Assembly (NCBI RefSeq): GCF_036924515.1
Contig: NZ_JAZHRR010000001.1
Coordinates: forward strand, 3,009,001 to 3,073,000
DNA: 64,000 nucleotides
Source of the DNA: Bradyrhizobium sp. AZCC 1610
Lineage (GTDB): Bacteria; Pseudomonadota; Alphaproteobacteria; Rhizobiales; Xanthobacteraceae
Reading direction: 5' to 3'
Shown here: positions 1-7,513 of the stretch, piece after piece
Position numbering within the stretch: position 1 is the first letter of the stretch
Layout: each line of letters begins with the position of its first letter
Made by a program: the position numbers and the translations under genes
The notes under the pieces: model-generated
Seen by the model: the letters and a program-made list of their open reading frames with translations, nothing else
Told to the model about the DNA's origin: nothing
The model's database searches: none

Positions 1-125
1 CCAGGAATGAGCCAGCGGGTATGCTCAACCCAATGCCATCCATCGCCGGCAGTGGCGGGCTGAAGGCTCTCCCAGACGATGTAGTCGCCATCTTGCCCAA
101 GAGCGTAGTGATAACGGTGTTCCAT
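1..125 (-). CDS. Partial hypothetical protein (3' end cut by window edge)
   Basis: Open frame of at least 41 codons that starts with ATG at 125 and runs off the left edge without a stop. A purine-rich AAGGGACG lies upstream. The visible peptide starts MEHRYHYALGQDGDYIVWES and is rich in His and Trp, with no domain I can name. It is the most downstream visible member of the leftward small-gene block. Function unknown. Confidence 0.6.
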   Translation of the reverse strand, partial: MEHRYHYALGQDGDYIVWESLQPATAGDGWHWVEHTRWLIP

Positions 126-146
126 CAGTCGTCCCTTCGAAGAGAT

Positions 147-170
147 GCCCGCCCTCCGAAGAGAGCGGGC
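147..170 (-). terminator. Intergenic stem-loop
   Basis: GCCCGC (147-152) pairs with GCGGGC (165-170) around a 12-nt loop in the gap between two leftward genes. There is no U-run, so it may be a pause site or processing hairpin rather than a full terminator. Confidence 0.35.
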
Positions 171-185
171 ACGCCATTGACTGGC

Positions 186-1136
186 TCAGTAGTGGGGTCG
201 GATCTTCTTGTTCAGCGCCCAGTACGGTCCATCGCCGCCGACGTCGGCCTGGATGTACAGGGTGCGCTTGTGGTCATCCTGGGTCTTGATGACGGTACAG
301 ACGCGCTCGACGAACTCGCCCTTCTTCATCGCCCGGACCTTGTCACCCGGCTTGACCAGCCGGCCGTTGACCCAGCGAGCATCCGGATGCGGCGGCTCGA
401 CGGGGGCAGCGGTGGTCGGGACGTTGTCCTCTTCCTCGATCGCCTCCTCGACGCCAGCTTCCGGCAGAACCGGGGCGATGCCCTGCGGCGGGATCGTCAC
501 CGGAAAGACCAGCGCGATCGACTGGTTGCCGCTCAGGTAGATCTGACCCGCTTCCAGCTCGCTGCCGAACAGCTCTTCGTGAAGGCTGTATTCGCGACCG
601 TCCTTGACGACGGCGCCGTACAGCGTGCGCGGCTCGGTATCGAGGTTCTCGACCTTCAGCTCGCCCTGCATCTCGTCGCCATCGGTATCGAACTGGCCGA
701 CGACCTGTTCGCCGTCGTGATGCGAGACGATGACAACCGGATAGGCGTTGCCCGTTAGCACGGCGATGATCTTCGCGTCGGTGTGGACGTCCTGGTCATC
801 GTTGGCGTCGAACACCTGGAACGGCTTGTTGAAGTCAACGCGGCCGGACGGGTAGATGATTGCCGGAACGACCGGCGCAGCAGGGGCGGCGGACTCTTCC
901 AGGACGGCGGCGAGCGCGGTCTCGGTCGATACTTCAGCTCCGACTACCGTGTCGGCCTCGACGACCAGGCTGGAAGCTTCCGTCCCGCCATCCTGTTGTG
1001 CGGCCTGCATGTCAGCTTGGCTAAGATAGCCAGACATGCCGATCGCGGGAGCATCGCTGCTCTCGGCTCCACCGAATGTGGCTTGGCCGATGACACCATG
1101 TCCACCGATGACACCATGTCCCATGGTTGGATCCAT
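186..1136 (-). CDS. Hypothetical acidic protein, 316 aa
   Basis: The longest gene of the left block. ATG at 1136 follows a strong AAAGGAGAGAG ribosome site. The N-terminus carries a short direct repeat (GHGVIG twice), followed by an Ala/Glu-rich low-complexity stretch (about residues 30-95), a globular middle, an acidic Pro-rich linker (about 225-255) and a compact basic C-terminal part containing VKPGDKVRAMKKGEFVERV. That last part resembles a small SH3/KOW-like barrel, but I would not assign a domain. A TTTGC-N6-GCAAA type palindrome lies about 100 bp upstream of the start. Function unknown; a role in binding nucleic acid is only a guess. Confidence 0.7.
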   Translation of the reverse strand: MDPTMGHGVIGGHGVIGQATFGGAESSDAPAIGMSGYLSQADMQAAQQDGGTEASSLVVEADTVVGAEVSTETALAAVLEESAAPAAPVVPAIIYPSGRVDFNKPFQVFDANDDQDVHTDAKIIAVLTGNAYPVVIVSHHDGEQVVGQFDTDGDEMQGELKVENLDTEPRTLYGAVVKDGREYSLHEELFGSELEAGQIYLSGNQSIALVFPVTIPPQGIAPVLPEAGVEEAIEEEDNVPTTAAPVEPPHPDARWVNGRLVKPGDKVRAMKKGEFVERVCTVIKTQDDHKRTLYIQADVGGDGPYWALNKKIRPHY

Positions 1137-1221
1137 TCACTCTCTCCTTTGTTGCGGGCCGTTGTTGATCCCACCCCGTCAGCAGGGGCGGCGCGCGGGT
1201 TGATGACGGGGTGTGCAATCG

Positions 1222-1237
1222 CTTGCATTCATGCAAG
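1222..1237. promoter_or_regulatory. TTTGC-N6-GCAAA family palindrome (CTTGC variant)
   Basis: CTTGC-ATTCAT-GCAAG, extended by one more matching base on each side (arms 1220-1228 and 1231-1239). It lies between the 3' end of one leftward gene and the start of the 316-aa gene, in promoter position for the latter. Confidence 0.6.
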
Positions 1238-1239
1238 CG

Positions 1240-1629
1240 TCAGGTCACGGGCTGATCGCCCGGACCGTATTCGGAAATGATGCAGGCTCGGTCCTGGTCC
1301 CAGGACAGCTCCTCAACGTCGAGGCCGTCGACATCGAAGTCGATCACGGTCACCTGGACGTCAGACGGCAGGTGGCGGACATCGACCATGCCACCCTCGA
1401 CAGTGATCACCACCTCGCGCTTTACCGCGTAGACGATGTCCCACTGGTCGCCGGAGTCGGGGATTGGGTAGGACCCGTCAGCCCGGCGGAATCCGATGCG
1501 CTCCATGCCGTCAGGATGTGTGATCGCAAAGACCAGCGGTCCGTAGACGTGGGTGTGCAGCTGGTCGAAGACCAGGCGGGCAGGGTAGCCGTGCCTCGTC
1601 TGCAGCGGCTTCCTGAAATCAAGCGACAT
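1240..1629 (-). CDS. Hypothetical protein, 129 aa
   Basis: Starts MSLDFRKPLQTRHGYPARLV and overlaps the end of the upstream 164-aa gene by 11 bp, indicating translational coupling. It looks like a single soluble alpha/beta domain with many Asp and Val. No recognised motif and no predicted membrane segment. Function unknown. Confidence 0.65.
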   Translation of the reverse strand: MSLDFRKPLQTRHGYPARLVFDQLHTHVYGPLVFAITHPDGMERIGFRRADGSYPIPDSGDQWDIVYAVKREVVITVEGGMVDVRHLPSDVQVTVIDFDVDGLDVEELSWDQDRACIISEYGPGDQPVT

Positions 1630-2113
1630 GCTCTACCTCGATATTGAGAAGGCCGGTGACCTCGGGCCAGTTCGGGTTGCCCGTCGTGAGGAAATTGTCG
1701 ATCGCTTGAAGCGCCATCGCGGGCGTGACCAGCTCAAACGGAAAGTCGTAGTTCTGGCCGTGCTGATCGAGCAGGTCGCGCATTTCGCGGTTGCAGAACG
1801 GGAAAAACAGCGGACCGAGCGCAGCGCTGCGGTAGCTTTGGACGTACTGGAAAGCCCGGAAGCATCCCACGGGCAGCGTCCGGTCGCGCTCCATCGCCAG
1901 GAACATCCAGCCGCCGATGCAGGCGGTAGTGCCGCATTCGCCTTCGCTGACGATGCAGTTCATGTTGAAGCCGTTGCCGCTCGTCATATCGACGTGCTGG
2001 TCGTGATCGAACTTGTTGTTGGCGAACAGCTCCCTGATCTCGATGAGGGCTTTGTACTCTGGGTAGGTGATGCCGAGTTCCTGGGGGTAAAGGAACGACT
2101 TTCTCTTGGACAT
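1619..2113 (-). CDS. Hypothetical protein, 164 aa
   Basis: ATG at 2113 is preferred over the upstream ATG at 2170 because GGAGACC lies just upstream and because the longer form would run into the divergent promoter. It contains several Cys (CIVSEGECGTTACIGGWMF) that might bind metal. First gene of the leftward unit facing away from the GIY-YIG-like gene, with operator half-sites directly upstream. Function unknown. Confidence 0.7.
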   Translation of the reverse strand: MSKRKSFLYPQELGITYPEYKALIEIRELFANNKFDHDQHVDMTSGNGFNMNCIVSEGECGTTACIGGWMFLAMERDRTLPVGCFRAFQYVQSYRSAALGPLFFPFCNREMRDLLDQHGQNYDFPFELVTPAMALQAIDNFLTTGNPNWPEVTGLLNIEVEHVA

Positions 2114-2131
2114 GTATCGGTCTCCGGTTAT

Positions 2132-2200
2132 TTGCATTCGATAGTTTGCATCGAGGCGGATGGCAAGCACTAAATTTGCATTGATGCAAACGATGTGCTA
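2132..2200. promoter_or_regulatory. Divergent promoter/operator region
   Basis: Contains two TTTGCATCG-type half-sites (around 2132 and 2145) and one full palindrome TTTGC-ATTGAT-GCAAA (2175-2190). The palindrome is followed by TGTGCTAGG, a possible extended -10 for the rightward gene. The same pairing of palindrome and TGTGCTAGG recurs near 61,690, so it is unlikely to be chance. Confidence 0.65.
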
Positions 2201-2210
2201 GGACAGCGCC

Positions 2211-2654
2211 ATGCAGAAGACTGAGATTGTTTGCGGGCTCCCTTGGCTTTCTTCAAAGCCGGAACGCACCATTTTTGATGAACTCAGCTTCGCGTGTGTG
2301 TATGCGGTCGGTCCTGTCGGGGGCCGGCCGCTCCGCATCGGCTGGGCTCGACAGCTCAAGGACCGCATGGCCGCACTCCAGCTCGGAAACCCGAAGGAGC
2401 TGGTGCTTCAAGAGTGCGTCTGGACCGCAGGCGATATGCTTGCGATCCGCGTCTTCAACGAGGTGGCCGCCACCTTCGACAAGGCGAAGCGCAGGCTGTT
2501 CGGTGACTGGTTCGACGTAACGCCGGAACTGTCCAAACAAGCCATACGCCTCGCCTCGGACAAGCTGAATGTCCCGACCTTCTCGCACGGTGAGATGCTG
2601 CAGAAGGTGAGGGCGATCAGACGATCGAGGATTGAAGCCGCCGTTCGCGCTTGA
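2211..2654 (+). CDS. GIY-YIG / T5orf172-like protein
   Basis: 147 aa, a lone rightward gene inside the leftward block. Residues about 29-64 read YAVGPVGGRPLRIGWARQLK followed by DRMAALQLGNP. This matches the core of GIY-YIG superfamily domains of the T5orf172/Mug113 type (a Y..G strand, a KIG-like strand, R..LQ.GNP). Such domains are nucleases or DNA-binding modules in phages. I do not see the full set of catalytic residues clearly, so activity is uncertain. It converges with the next leftward gene (38-bp overlap of 3' ends). Confidence 0.6.
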   Translation: MQKTEIVCGLPWLSSKPERTIFDELSFACVYAVGPVGGRPLRIGWARQLKDRMAALQLGNPKELVLQECVWTAGDMLAIRVFNEVAATFDKAKRRLFGDWFDVTPELSKQAIRLASDKLNVPTFSHGEMLQKVRAIRRSRIEAAVRA

Positions 2655-3060
2655 GTTCGACGATCTGGGCTTCCAGGGCCTCGATGCGATCCTCGATCGA
2701 TGCTTGCGGACCTCGCCGCTCCCTGATGCGATCCATGGTGTCCTGCGCCTTCCGCAGTGAAGCGTTGCGCCGGTAATCCATCGCCGCCTTGAAGTTCCGA
2801 CCTTTGCCGCTGTAGCTCACCCAACATGGCGGATCGAGGGTGTAGGCCAGATCCTTGACGTCCTGCTCGTATGCCATCCGCTCTTTCTCCCGACATTCAG
2901 CCGCGATCTGCCGCAGCTCGGCGCGCTCTTCCTTGGCGATGCACTCGCTGTTGGCCGGCGATCGATGTTTCCAGCCGTCCAGGCGCCAGGCGATCCGGCA
3001 TCCTGGACAGCGCAGCTTGGCCCGCTCGATCAGCGGGTCAGCTCGGGGATCACGCGGCAC
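2617..3060 (-). CDS. Hypothetical coiled-coil protein, 147 aa
   Basis: GTG start at 3060 overlaps the stop of the HD hydrolase gene by 11 bp. The N-terminus has CPGC plus a later Cys (a possible half zinc site). The rest is highly charged and helical (Arg/Glu/Lys-rich), ending in a coiled-coil-like stretch. Function unknown. Coupled translation with the HD hydrolase suggests co-expression. Confidence 0.6.
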   Translation of the reverse strand: MPRDPRADPLIERAKLRCPGCRIAWRLDGWKHRSPANSECIAKEERAELRQIAAECREKERMAYEQDVKDLAYTLDPPCWVSYSGKGRNFKAAMDYRRNASLRKAQDTMDRIRERRGPQASIEDRIEALEAQIVELKRERRLQSSIV

Positions 3061-3616
3061 GGCGAACTCGGTTCTGCGCTTGAACGACGCAGTCGTAGGC
3101 CTCGCGCCAGATCGGATACTGAGCCTGACGAGCCTTCTCCAGGGCGTCGATCAACAGACCCTTCTCGGCCACGTAAATCCTTGCGAAGCCGATATCGTTC
3201 TCGACGATGCTGGCCGTGTTGCTGAGGATGTCGGCGCATTTGATCATCTGGCCCCGCCATGAGGCGCCAGCCACGAACTGGCGATCGATTGCCTTGCGCA
3301 GGGTTCGGTTGCCGATGCCCTCGGGCGTGTTGCCGCTGTCGGGCCGGCTGACGTCCGTGACCTCGACGACCATGTTGGCAATGACGTGGCCGAACGTCAG
3401 GCACAGTTCCTGGTATGTGGTCTTGGTGTCCTCCAGCGTGTCGTGCAGCCAGCCAGCCGCCACCACGTCGGGGGTTGCGCCGTACTGCATCAGCGTCCGC
3501 GCTACCTCCTTCAGGTGATGCCAGTAGGGCTCGCCGGTATACTTGCGCTTTTGGTCGCCGTGAGCCGTCTTGGCGAAGTCCTCGGCGGTGCGGAGGAGGG
3601 TCAAAACTCTATCCAT
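3050..3616 (-). CDS. HD-domain hydrolase, SpoT/MESH1-like (p)ppGpp hydrolase family
   Basis: 188 aa from ATG at 3616; an in-frame start at 3679 exists but lies inside the upstream gene. The HD signature is visible in order: HGDQKRKY, YWHHLKEVA, AGWLHDTLEDT (the HD and ED pairs), then IKCADILSNT, the K-A-D-x-x-S-N element of SpoT-type hydrolases. The length fits stand-alone hydrolases such as MESH1/SAH enzymes. Family knowledge: these remove the 3'-pyrophosphate of (p)ppGpp or related nucleotides. Inference: the phage may lower alarmone levels in slow-growing hosts. Alternatively it could be a more general HD phosphohydrolase. Confidence 0.75.
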   Translation of the reverse strand: MDRVLTLLRTAEDFAKTAHGDQKRKYTGEPYWHHLKEVARTLMQYGATPDVVAAGWLHDTLEDTKTTYQELCLTFGHVIANMVVEVTDVSRPDSGNTPEGIGNRTLRKAIDRQFVAGASWRGQMIKCADILSNTASIVENDIGFARIYVAEKGLLIDALEKARQAQYPIWREAYDCVVQAQNRVRRAA

Positions 3617-3809
3617 GGTCGGCAGCCTTCTGATTGTCGTTGGCGATACGCAGCCGGGTCGGCAGCATCCCGGGGACACACACCTTCAGGTGCATGTCTT
3701 CCTTCCAGGTCGTGTGCCAGGCGGTGCGGTGGGTGTGGGTGTAATCGAACGAGTCCAGCTCGATCAGCGTGAAGGGCAGCTGGTAGTTGCCCAGAAGAAA
3801 GATGAACAT
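3609..3809 (-). CDS. Small hypothetical protein, 66 aa
   Basis: ATG at 3809 sits behind a near-perfect CGGAGG ribosome site. The stop overlaps the HD-hydrolase start by 8 bp. The sequence begins MFIFLLGNYQLPF and is His/Trp-rich. No known domain. First gene of its leftward unit, behind the operator at 3847-3862. Confidence 0.65.
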   Translation of the reverse strand: MFIFLLGNYQLPFTLIELDSFDYTHTHRTAWHTTWKEDMHLKVCVPGMLPTRLRIANDNQKAADHG

Positions 3810-3846
3810 CGGAACCTCCGTTTGCAGTACATTTGCACAACAAACC

Positions 3847-3862
3847 GTTGCATTCAAGCAAA
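3847..3862. promoter_or_regulatory. TTTGC-N6-GCAAA family palindrome
   Basis: GTTGC-ATTCAA-GCAAA, with further TTTGC half-sites at about 3820-3835. It lies between the leftward 66-aa gene and a short rightward gene, so it is placed to control both. Confidence 0.6.
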
Positions 3863-3866
3863 GATT

Positions 3867-4022
3867 ATGACACAACAAACCAGCGCGGAGAGGATCAGAG
3901 CTGTTCCGATCGTCTTTGCGCTGATGAACTCTTGCGGGCTGGCTTGGAGCATGATGGTCACCTTGTTGATTATGTTGATCGAGAAGATCAGGCGAAGCCG
4001 GCAGATCGGCCGCTCTTCATGA
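3867..4022 (+). CDS. Possible small membrane protein, 51 aa
   Basis: ATG at 3867 directly after the operator, with no clear ribosome site. The middle (about residues 14-40) is strongly hydrophobic and could form one or two membrane helices, followed by a basic tail. The pattern loosely recalls DUF2798-type small membrane proteins. Its 3' end overlaps the end of the convergent leftward gene. It could be a chance ORF. Confidence 0.4.
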   Translation: MTQQTSAERIRAVPIVFALMNSCGLAWSMMVTLLIMLIEKIRRSRQIGRSS

Positions 4023-4173
4023 GGACCGCGACGAAACCGAAGTCCCAGGATCGATCGTCGTTGCGCTGACGGTGAGGGCGGACCCTGAAGCTGTCAGCCT
4101 TCTTTGCAGTGATGGCGTCACTGGCCGCCTGCCTTGCGGCACGTTCAGACACGTAAAGTCGATCAGCGTCCAT
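3988..4173 (-). CDS. Hypothetical protein, 61 aa
   Basis: ATG at 4173 follows CAGGAAC. Starts MDADRLYVSERAARQAASDA and is basic in the middle. No domain recognised. Upstream in-frame codons lack a ribosome site and were not used. Confidence 0.5.
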   Translation of the reverse strand: MDADRLYVSERAARQAASDAITAKKADSFRVRPHRQRNDDRSWDFGFVAVLMKSGRSAGFA

Positions 4174-4205
4174 AGCTGTTGTTCCTGTTTGCGATGTATG
4201 GGTGG

Positions 4206-4580
4206 TCACACCGGCTCGGCCGGCGTATCTTCGATTGTGATCTTGAAGCGTTGCGACAGATGTCCGCTCGTGGTGGACTGCTCTATCACCAGCGCGTTGC
4301 GCGTCTGCTCGATGGGGCAAAACCCCTTGATGCTAACCAGCTCCTGCAGGAAGTGGCCGATATCCCTGATCGAATAGAGGCGGATGCGATCCCGTGGGCG
4401 ATCATCAAACCGGGCAATAACCTCGTCGAGCTGAGCGCGCAGCGTGCGAGCCTGCTCCAAGGTCAGTACATCGGTTGATCGGGTGCCGCCACGAGGTCCG
4501 ACAACGCACATCATGATCACGTCGGTCTCGCCGTCGTCTACGGCGTAAGGGGAAACGTGGACGTTGATCCAATCCCTCAT
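4206..4580 (-). CDS. Hypothetical protein, 124 aa
   Basis: ATG at 4580 (preceded by GGTGAG) is preferred over ATG at 4592. Soluble mixed alpha/beta protein starting MRDWINVHVSPYAVDDGETD. The centre has a helix typical of small phage regulators (LEQARTLRAQLDEVIARFDD), but no helix-turn-helix can be assigned. Function unknown. Confidence 0.6.
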   Translation of the reverse strand: MRDWINVHVSPYAVDDGETDVIMMCVVGPRGGTRSTDVLTLEQARTLRAQLDEVIARFDDRPRDRIRLYSIRDIGHFLQELVSIKGFCPIEQTRNALVIEQSTTSGHLSQRFKITIEDTPAEPV

Positions 4581-4585
4581 CGAAC

Positions 4586-4993
4586 TCACCATGTTGGGCA
4601 GCCGTCTTCGTCGACGGCGTCGTCAGAGTTGCGCTCCGGCATGTGGTCGATGCTGCCGGGTCCGCCGCTATCGGCGATGATGGTTTCGATCTGGTGGATA
4701 CGCTGCTCGATCACGTCAACATCGCTGTTGACGTTGAACGTACCCATGACTTCCTCGACCTTCAGCATACGGTCGGCGATGGTCACGGCTTCCGGGCGGA
4801 CCCAGCCTTGTCCCTCGACGTAGTCGTAGACCTTCTCGATGATCTCATGGACCGTGAACTCGGGGTGATAGCAGGCCGCCGCATGGAACTGACGCTGCAT
4901 CGCGTCGGTCCAGTCAGACGGCTTGTCCCAGGGGCCGGCTACCATGTCGAGGTCGACAGCCAGGGTCATGGTGATGAAAGCTCGCTTCTTCAT
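4586..4993 (-). CDS. Hypothetical protein, 135 aa
   Basis: ATG at 4993 overlaps the stop of the 154-aa upstream gene (ATGA). Starts MKKRAFITMTLAVDLDMVAG. The C-terminal third looks like a heptad helix (EQRIHQIETIIADSG). Similar small proteins with an initial beta strand occur widely in phages, but I cannot name a family. Confidence 0.6.
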   Translation of the reverse strand: MKKRAFITMTLAVDLDMVAGPWDKPSDWTDAMQRQFHAAACYHPEFTVHEIIEKVYDYVEGQGWVRPEAVTIADRMLKVEEVMGTFNVNSDVDVIEQRIHQIETIIADSGGPGSIDHMPERNSDDAVDEDGCPTW

Positions 4994-5454
4994 GGCAGTT
5001 CCGTCCGTTCTGTTGTCGTTGCGCCGTAGGCGTGGATGTCGCCCCAGCCAATAGCGGCGGATGTTGCGCCGGCCGGCATGATGGGGCATTCGAAGACGCG
5101 GACCTTGTCGGTGATACCAAGCGGGTACTCTTCAAGGTCTTCGTCGTCGCCGATCTCGTAGTAGTCGCGCCAGAACTTGACGGCTTCGCTGGCGTCAGTT
5201 GCCCATACGAAGAGGTCGCGGCTGACCACGCCCTCGTCGTCGACAGGGCATTGATCGTGCGTCGGCGCGACCAGATAAAGCAGACGGTCCATGGGAGGTT
5301 GCGTCTTAGCGTTGAACGCCTGCTCGACGCGCTTGAGCCTTTCGACCTCGGCGAGAGCCGCGTTTGTCGCTTCCTCGGCGCCGTGCTCCGAGTCGACATC
5401 GACACCAAGAGCGTCGTTGAGGTAGTCCATGTAATCGCAGGCAGAGACGGTCAT
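4990..5454 (-). CDS. Hypothetical protein, 154 aa
   Basis: Starts MTVSACDYMDYLNDALGVDV. It has a helical N-terminal half (charged, coiled-coil-like) and a compact C-terminal part with WATDASEAVKFWRDYYE. ATGA overlap with the following gene. Function unknown. Confidence 0.6.
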   Translation of the reverse strand: MTVSACDYMDYLNDALGVDVDSEHGAEEATNAALAEVERLKRVEQAFNAKTQPPMDRLLYLVAPTHDQCPVDDEGVVSRDLFVWATDASEAVKFWRDYYEIGDDEDLEEYPLGITDKVRVFECPIMPAGATSAAIGWGDIHAYGATTTERTELP

Positions 5455-5455
5455 T

Positions 5456-5725
5456 TCAGGCTCCGATCTTAAGCTCGGTCAGGAAGTCTTCGTTGTGGGC
5501 GGTCAGCACCTCGACCCAGTCCTCGATCACCGCATCGAGCGTCTCGATGAGTTCCTCGGGGACTGCGATGAATGCCGGGAAGGCGTCGGTGTTCTCGACG
5601 AACACCATGAGCCAGTGCGCCGTCGCATCGCGCCACTGCGAACTGACATCGGCCGGGTGGTCATCAAGCCAGGTGATGAGGTCGTGGATTTCCTCAGCGT
5701 TGGCCGCGGTCAGGGTCGCCGGCAT
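5456..5725 (-). CDS. Hypothetical acidic protein, 89 aa
   Basis: ATG at 5725 overlaps the stop of the 215-aa gene by 4 bp. Mostly helical and strongly acidic (many Glu, Asp and Trp). Small acidic phage proteins sometimes mimic DNA or inhibit host enzymes, but nothing here identifies a target. Confidence 0.6.
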   Translation of the reverse strand: MPATLTAANAEEIHDLITWLDDHPADVSSQWRDATAHWLMVFVENTDAFPAFIAVPEELIETLDAVIEDWVEVLTAHNEDFLTELKIGA

Positions 5726-6372
5726 CAGCCCCTCCCGAACCATTCGTTAGCCGGGGTCAGGTCGTACTTCTCGCCGAGCCACTTCACGAATTCGGCCGGC
5801 TTCTCGCCGATCTCGAAGGCCTGCTGCATGCGGCTGCCGGTGTAGTTGTTGCGCGACGGGCAATCGTCGGTGACCAGGTCTTCGTACGCCCACTGCTTCA
5901 CGGCCTCCGCCTTGCACTGCCGGATGAACTCGTCGCGCTGGCGGGAGGAGGGAGGGCACGATCCCTTGAACTCCTCGGCCGTGCTGCGGGCTTTGCGATA
6001 GGTATCGACCAGTGCATCGACGCGATCGACCACCGGCTTGAGGTACTCGCTGTGGTCGTCGAACTTGATGCAGTAGAGGATGAACTCCGGAACGAATTCG
6101 AAGTCCCAGCAGATGTCCTCCTGCTCTTTCTCGGTCAGGGAGCACCAGACGTTCTCGATCAGGGGAGACAAGTCCCAGGCGCGGTTGCGCATCGTTGCAG
6201 CGCCGAAGTTGTTGCACCAGTCGGTGATCGACATCTCCGCTTCCTTGAAGGGATGATCCTCCGGAAGCGTGTTGCCGACGATGAGCCGGCTGTCTTCCAG
6301 CACTATGTAGGCCGCCATCGCGGTGTCGATGATCGGATAGGTCGTTGTGATGGTCTCGGGCTGTTTCGCCAT
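5725..6372 (-). CDS. Hypothetical protein, 215 aa
   Basis: Starts MAKQPETITTTYPIIDTAMA. Soluble, with several Trp and Cys. The C-terminal half is helical and ends WLGEKYDLTPANEWFGRG. No recognised domain. Coupled by ATGA to the next gene downstream. Confidence 0.65.
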   Translation of the reverse strand: MAKQPETITTTYPIIDTAMAAYIVLEDSRLIVGNTLPEDHPFKEAEMSITDWCNNFGAATMRNRAWDLSPLIENVWCSLTEKEQEDICWDFEFVPEFILYCIKFDDHSEYLKPVVDRVDALVDTYRKARSTAEEFKGSCPPSSRQRDEFIRQCKAEAVKQWAYEDLVTDDCPSRNNYTGSRMQQAFEIGEKPAEFVKWLGEKYDLTPANEWFGRG

Positions 6373-6384
6373 ATCGTCAGTTCC

Positions 6385-6618
6385 TCACACTTTCGCGCCG
6401 ACAAGCCACCGCTCGGAGCCGTCGCCTGCCTTGTATTTGACGGCCCGGGCGTCTCCGCCCTGGACGGTGTTTTGTTCGAGCCATTCCTCGGCATCGTCGT
6501 AGAAGAAGAAGTGCTCGGTCTCGACGAGCAGGAAGGGATTGATCCCGGCGGCAATCACCGCTGCGCGCAGCTGCTTCTCGCGGAGCAGGCCGCTGAATTC
6601 CCAGGTTTTGAAGGGCAT
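6385..6618 (-). CDS. Hypothetical protein, 77 aa
   Basis: ATG at 6618 in an ATGA overlap with the upstream stop; the GTG one codon earlier is less likely. It contains the aromatic stretch FLLVETEHFFFYDDAEEW. Function unknown. Confidence 0.6.
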   Translation of the reverse strand: MPFKTWEFSGLLREKQLRAAVIAAGINPFLLVETEHFFFYDDAEEWLEQNTVQGGDARAVKYKAGDGSERWLVGAKV

Positions 6619-6848
6619 CACACCCTCTCTTCGAGCTTGGCCTTGATCTCCTTGGCCACGCCGACCCAGGCATGACCGGAAATCATCGGGGAATCGACCT
6701 TCGCCGGCTCTGCATCAGCGACGAGGTCGGACCAACGGCGCAATGCCTCGATGACGAAGATCTGAGCCAGCGCGCCGTAGTTGCTGAACTCCATGAGCCG
6801 GGTGACGAACTCGACATTGGTCTCGGGCTGGTTCTTGCGCCGGCTCAT
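6618..6848 (-). CDS. Hypothetical protein, 76 aa
   Basis: Starts MSRRKNQPETNVEFVTRLME and is largely helical (LMEFSNYGALAQIFVIEALR). I recall similar short proteins in many rhizobial and other phages, without known function. ATGA overlaps at both ends link it to its neighbours. Confidence 0.65.
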   Translation of the reverse strand: MSRRKNQPETNVEFVTRLMEFSNYGALAQIFVIEALRRWSDLVADAEPAKVDSPMISGHAWVGVAKEIKAKLEERV

Positions 6849-7111
6849 GCCTCTTCCTCCACATCCAGCGGCGTAATCCAGACGTCGCAGTCAGTTCCGC
6901 CGTTGATCGAATCTTCCCGGACGCGCTCAAGGGCGCTGTCGCGCTCTTCATCGGAGGCATCCTCTGTGATGGGCGGCAGCTTGGCGTCGGCCAGCATGAT
7001 GTTGACCAGCTTGTTAGCTTCACGCTGTGCCAGACCCATGGTGGCATGGGCGGTCATCGGTTTGCCGGGGACGCTCCAGTGCTCTCCTTGCACTACAAAA
7101 ATTCGCTGCAT
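6845..7111 (-). CDS. Hypothetical protein, 88 aa
   Basis: Starts MQRIFVVQGEHWSVPGKPMT and ends DVWITPLDVEEEA. Soluble and acidic. ATGA overlap with the following gene. Function unknown. Confidence 0.6.
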   Translation of the reverse strand: MQRIFVVQGEHWSVPGKPMTAHATMGLAQREANKLVNIMLADAKLPPITEDASDEERDSALERVREDSINGGTDCDVWITPLDVEEEA

Positions 7112-7114
7112 GGC

Positions 7115-7288
7115 TCAGTCCTGTTCGAAGTGGAGGGTTGCTTCCCAAAGGGAGCAGATGTGGTGGTGGCCAGCCGCGTGGCCGACGTGCCACCACAGCC
7201 AGGGAAAGGTGAAGGCGAGATACGGGCATGCATCATCGCCTTCGAAGCCGGCGAGGTAACCGGCGTCGTAAAACTCGAAGGGGTTCAT
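7115..7288 (-). CDS. Ribosome modulation factor (RMF)-like small protein, 57 aa
   Basis: Short gene starting in an ATGA overlap at 7288. The peptide reads FYDAGYLAGFEGDDACPYLA and then PWLWWHVGHAAG. This is the layout of the RMF family: A.-.GY.AG..G.....CPY, a spacer, then W..GW..G. RMF binds 70S ribosomes and helps form inactive 100S dimers. Here the second half has W-HVGHAAG in place of W-x-GWxxGR, so the fit is good in the first half and loose in the second. A role in ribosome binding is inference. Confidence 0.6.
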   Translation of the reverse strand: MNPFEFYDAGYLAGFEGDDACPYLAFTFPWLWWHVGHAAGHHHICSLWEATLHFEQD

Positions 7289-7488
7289 TTGCAGTCCGAG
7301 CAGATCAAACGCGCGGCTTTATCGAGCGTCTTTCCATCAGCTTCCCAGGCCTTGGCTGTGCGGGAGTCCTGCCAGTTGGTGCGGAGATGCTCAGCCTTCT
7401 CGGTGCAGATCACGGCCAGCGTGTTGACGACATGGGTGAGGCCGTGCCGATCGATCATCGCTTCCAGCTCAGTTTCGATATTGCTCAT
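7285..7488 (-). CDS. Hypothetical protein, 67 aa
   Basis: ATG at 7488. Starts MSNIETELEAMIDRHGLTHV and contains VVNTLAVICTEKAEHLR. Helical with two Cys near the C-terminus (ICSDCK). First gene of a leftward unit, directly behind an operator-like site (7498-7513). Family unknown. Confidence 0.6.
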   Translation of the reverse strand: MSNIETELEAMIDRHGLTHVVNTLAVICTEKAEHLRTNWQDSRTAKAWEADGKTLDKAARLICSDCK

Positions 7489-7497
7489 TTGCCATCC

Positions 7498-7513
7498 GTT
7501 GCATTCAAACAAA
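7498..7513. promoter_or_regulatory. TTTGC-N6-GCAAA family site (one mismatch)
   Basis: GTTGC-ATTCAA-ACAAA, 10 bp upstream of the leftward 67-aa gene. Same core as the 3847 site. Confidence 0.5.
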
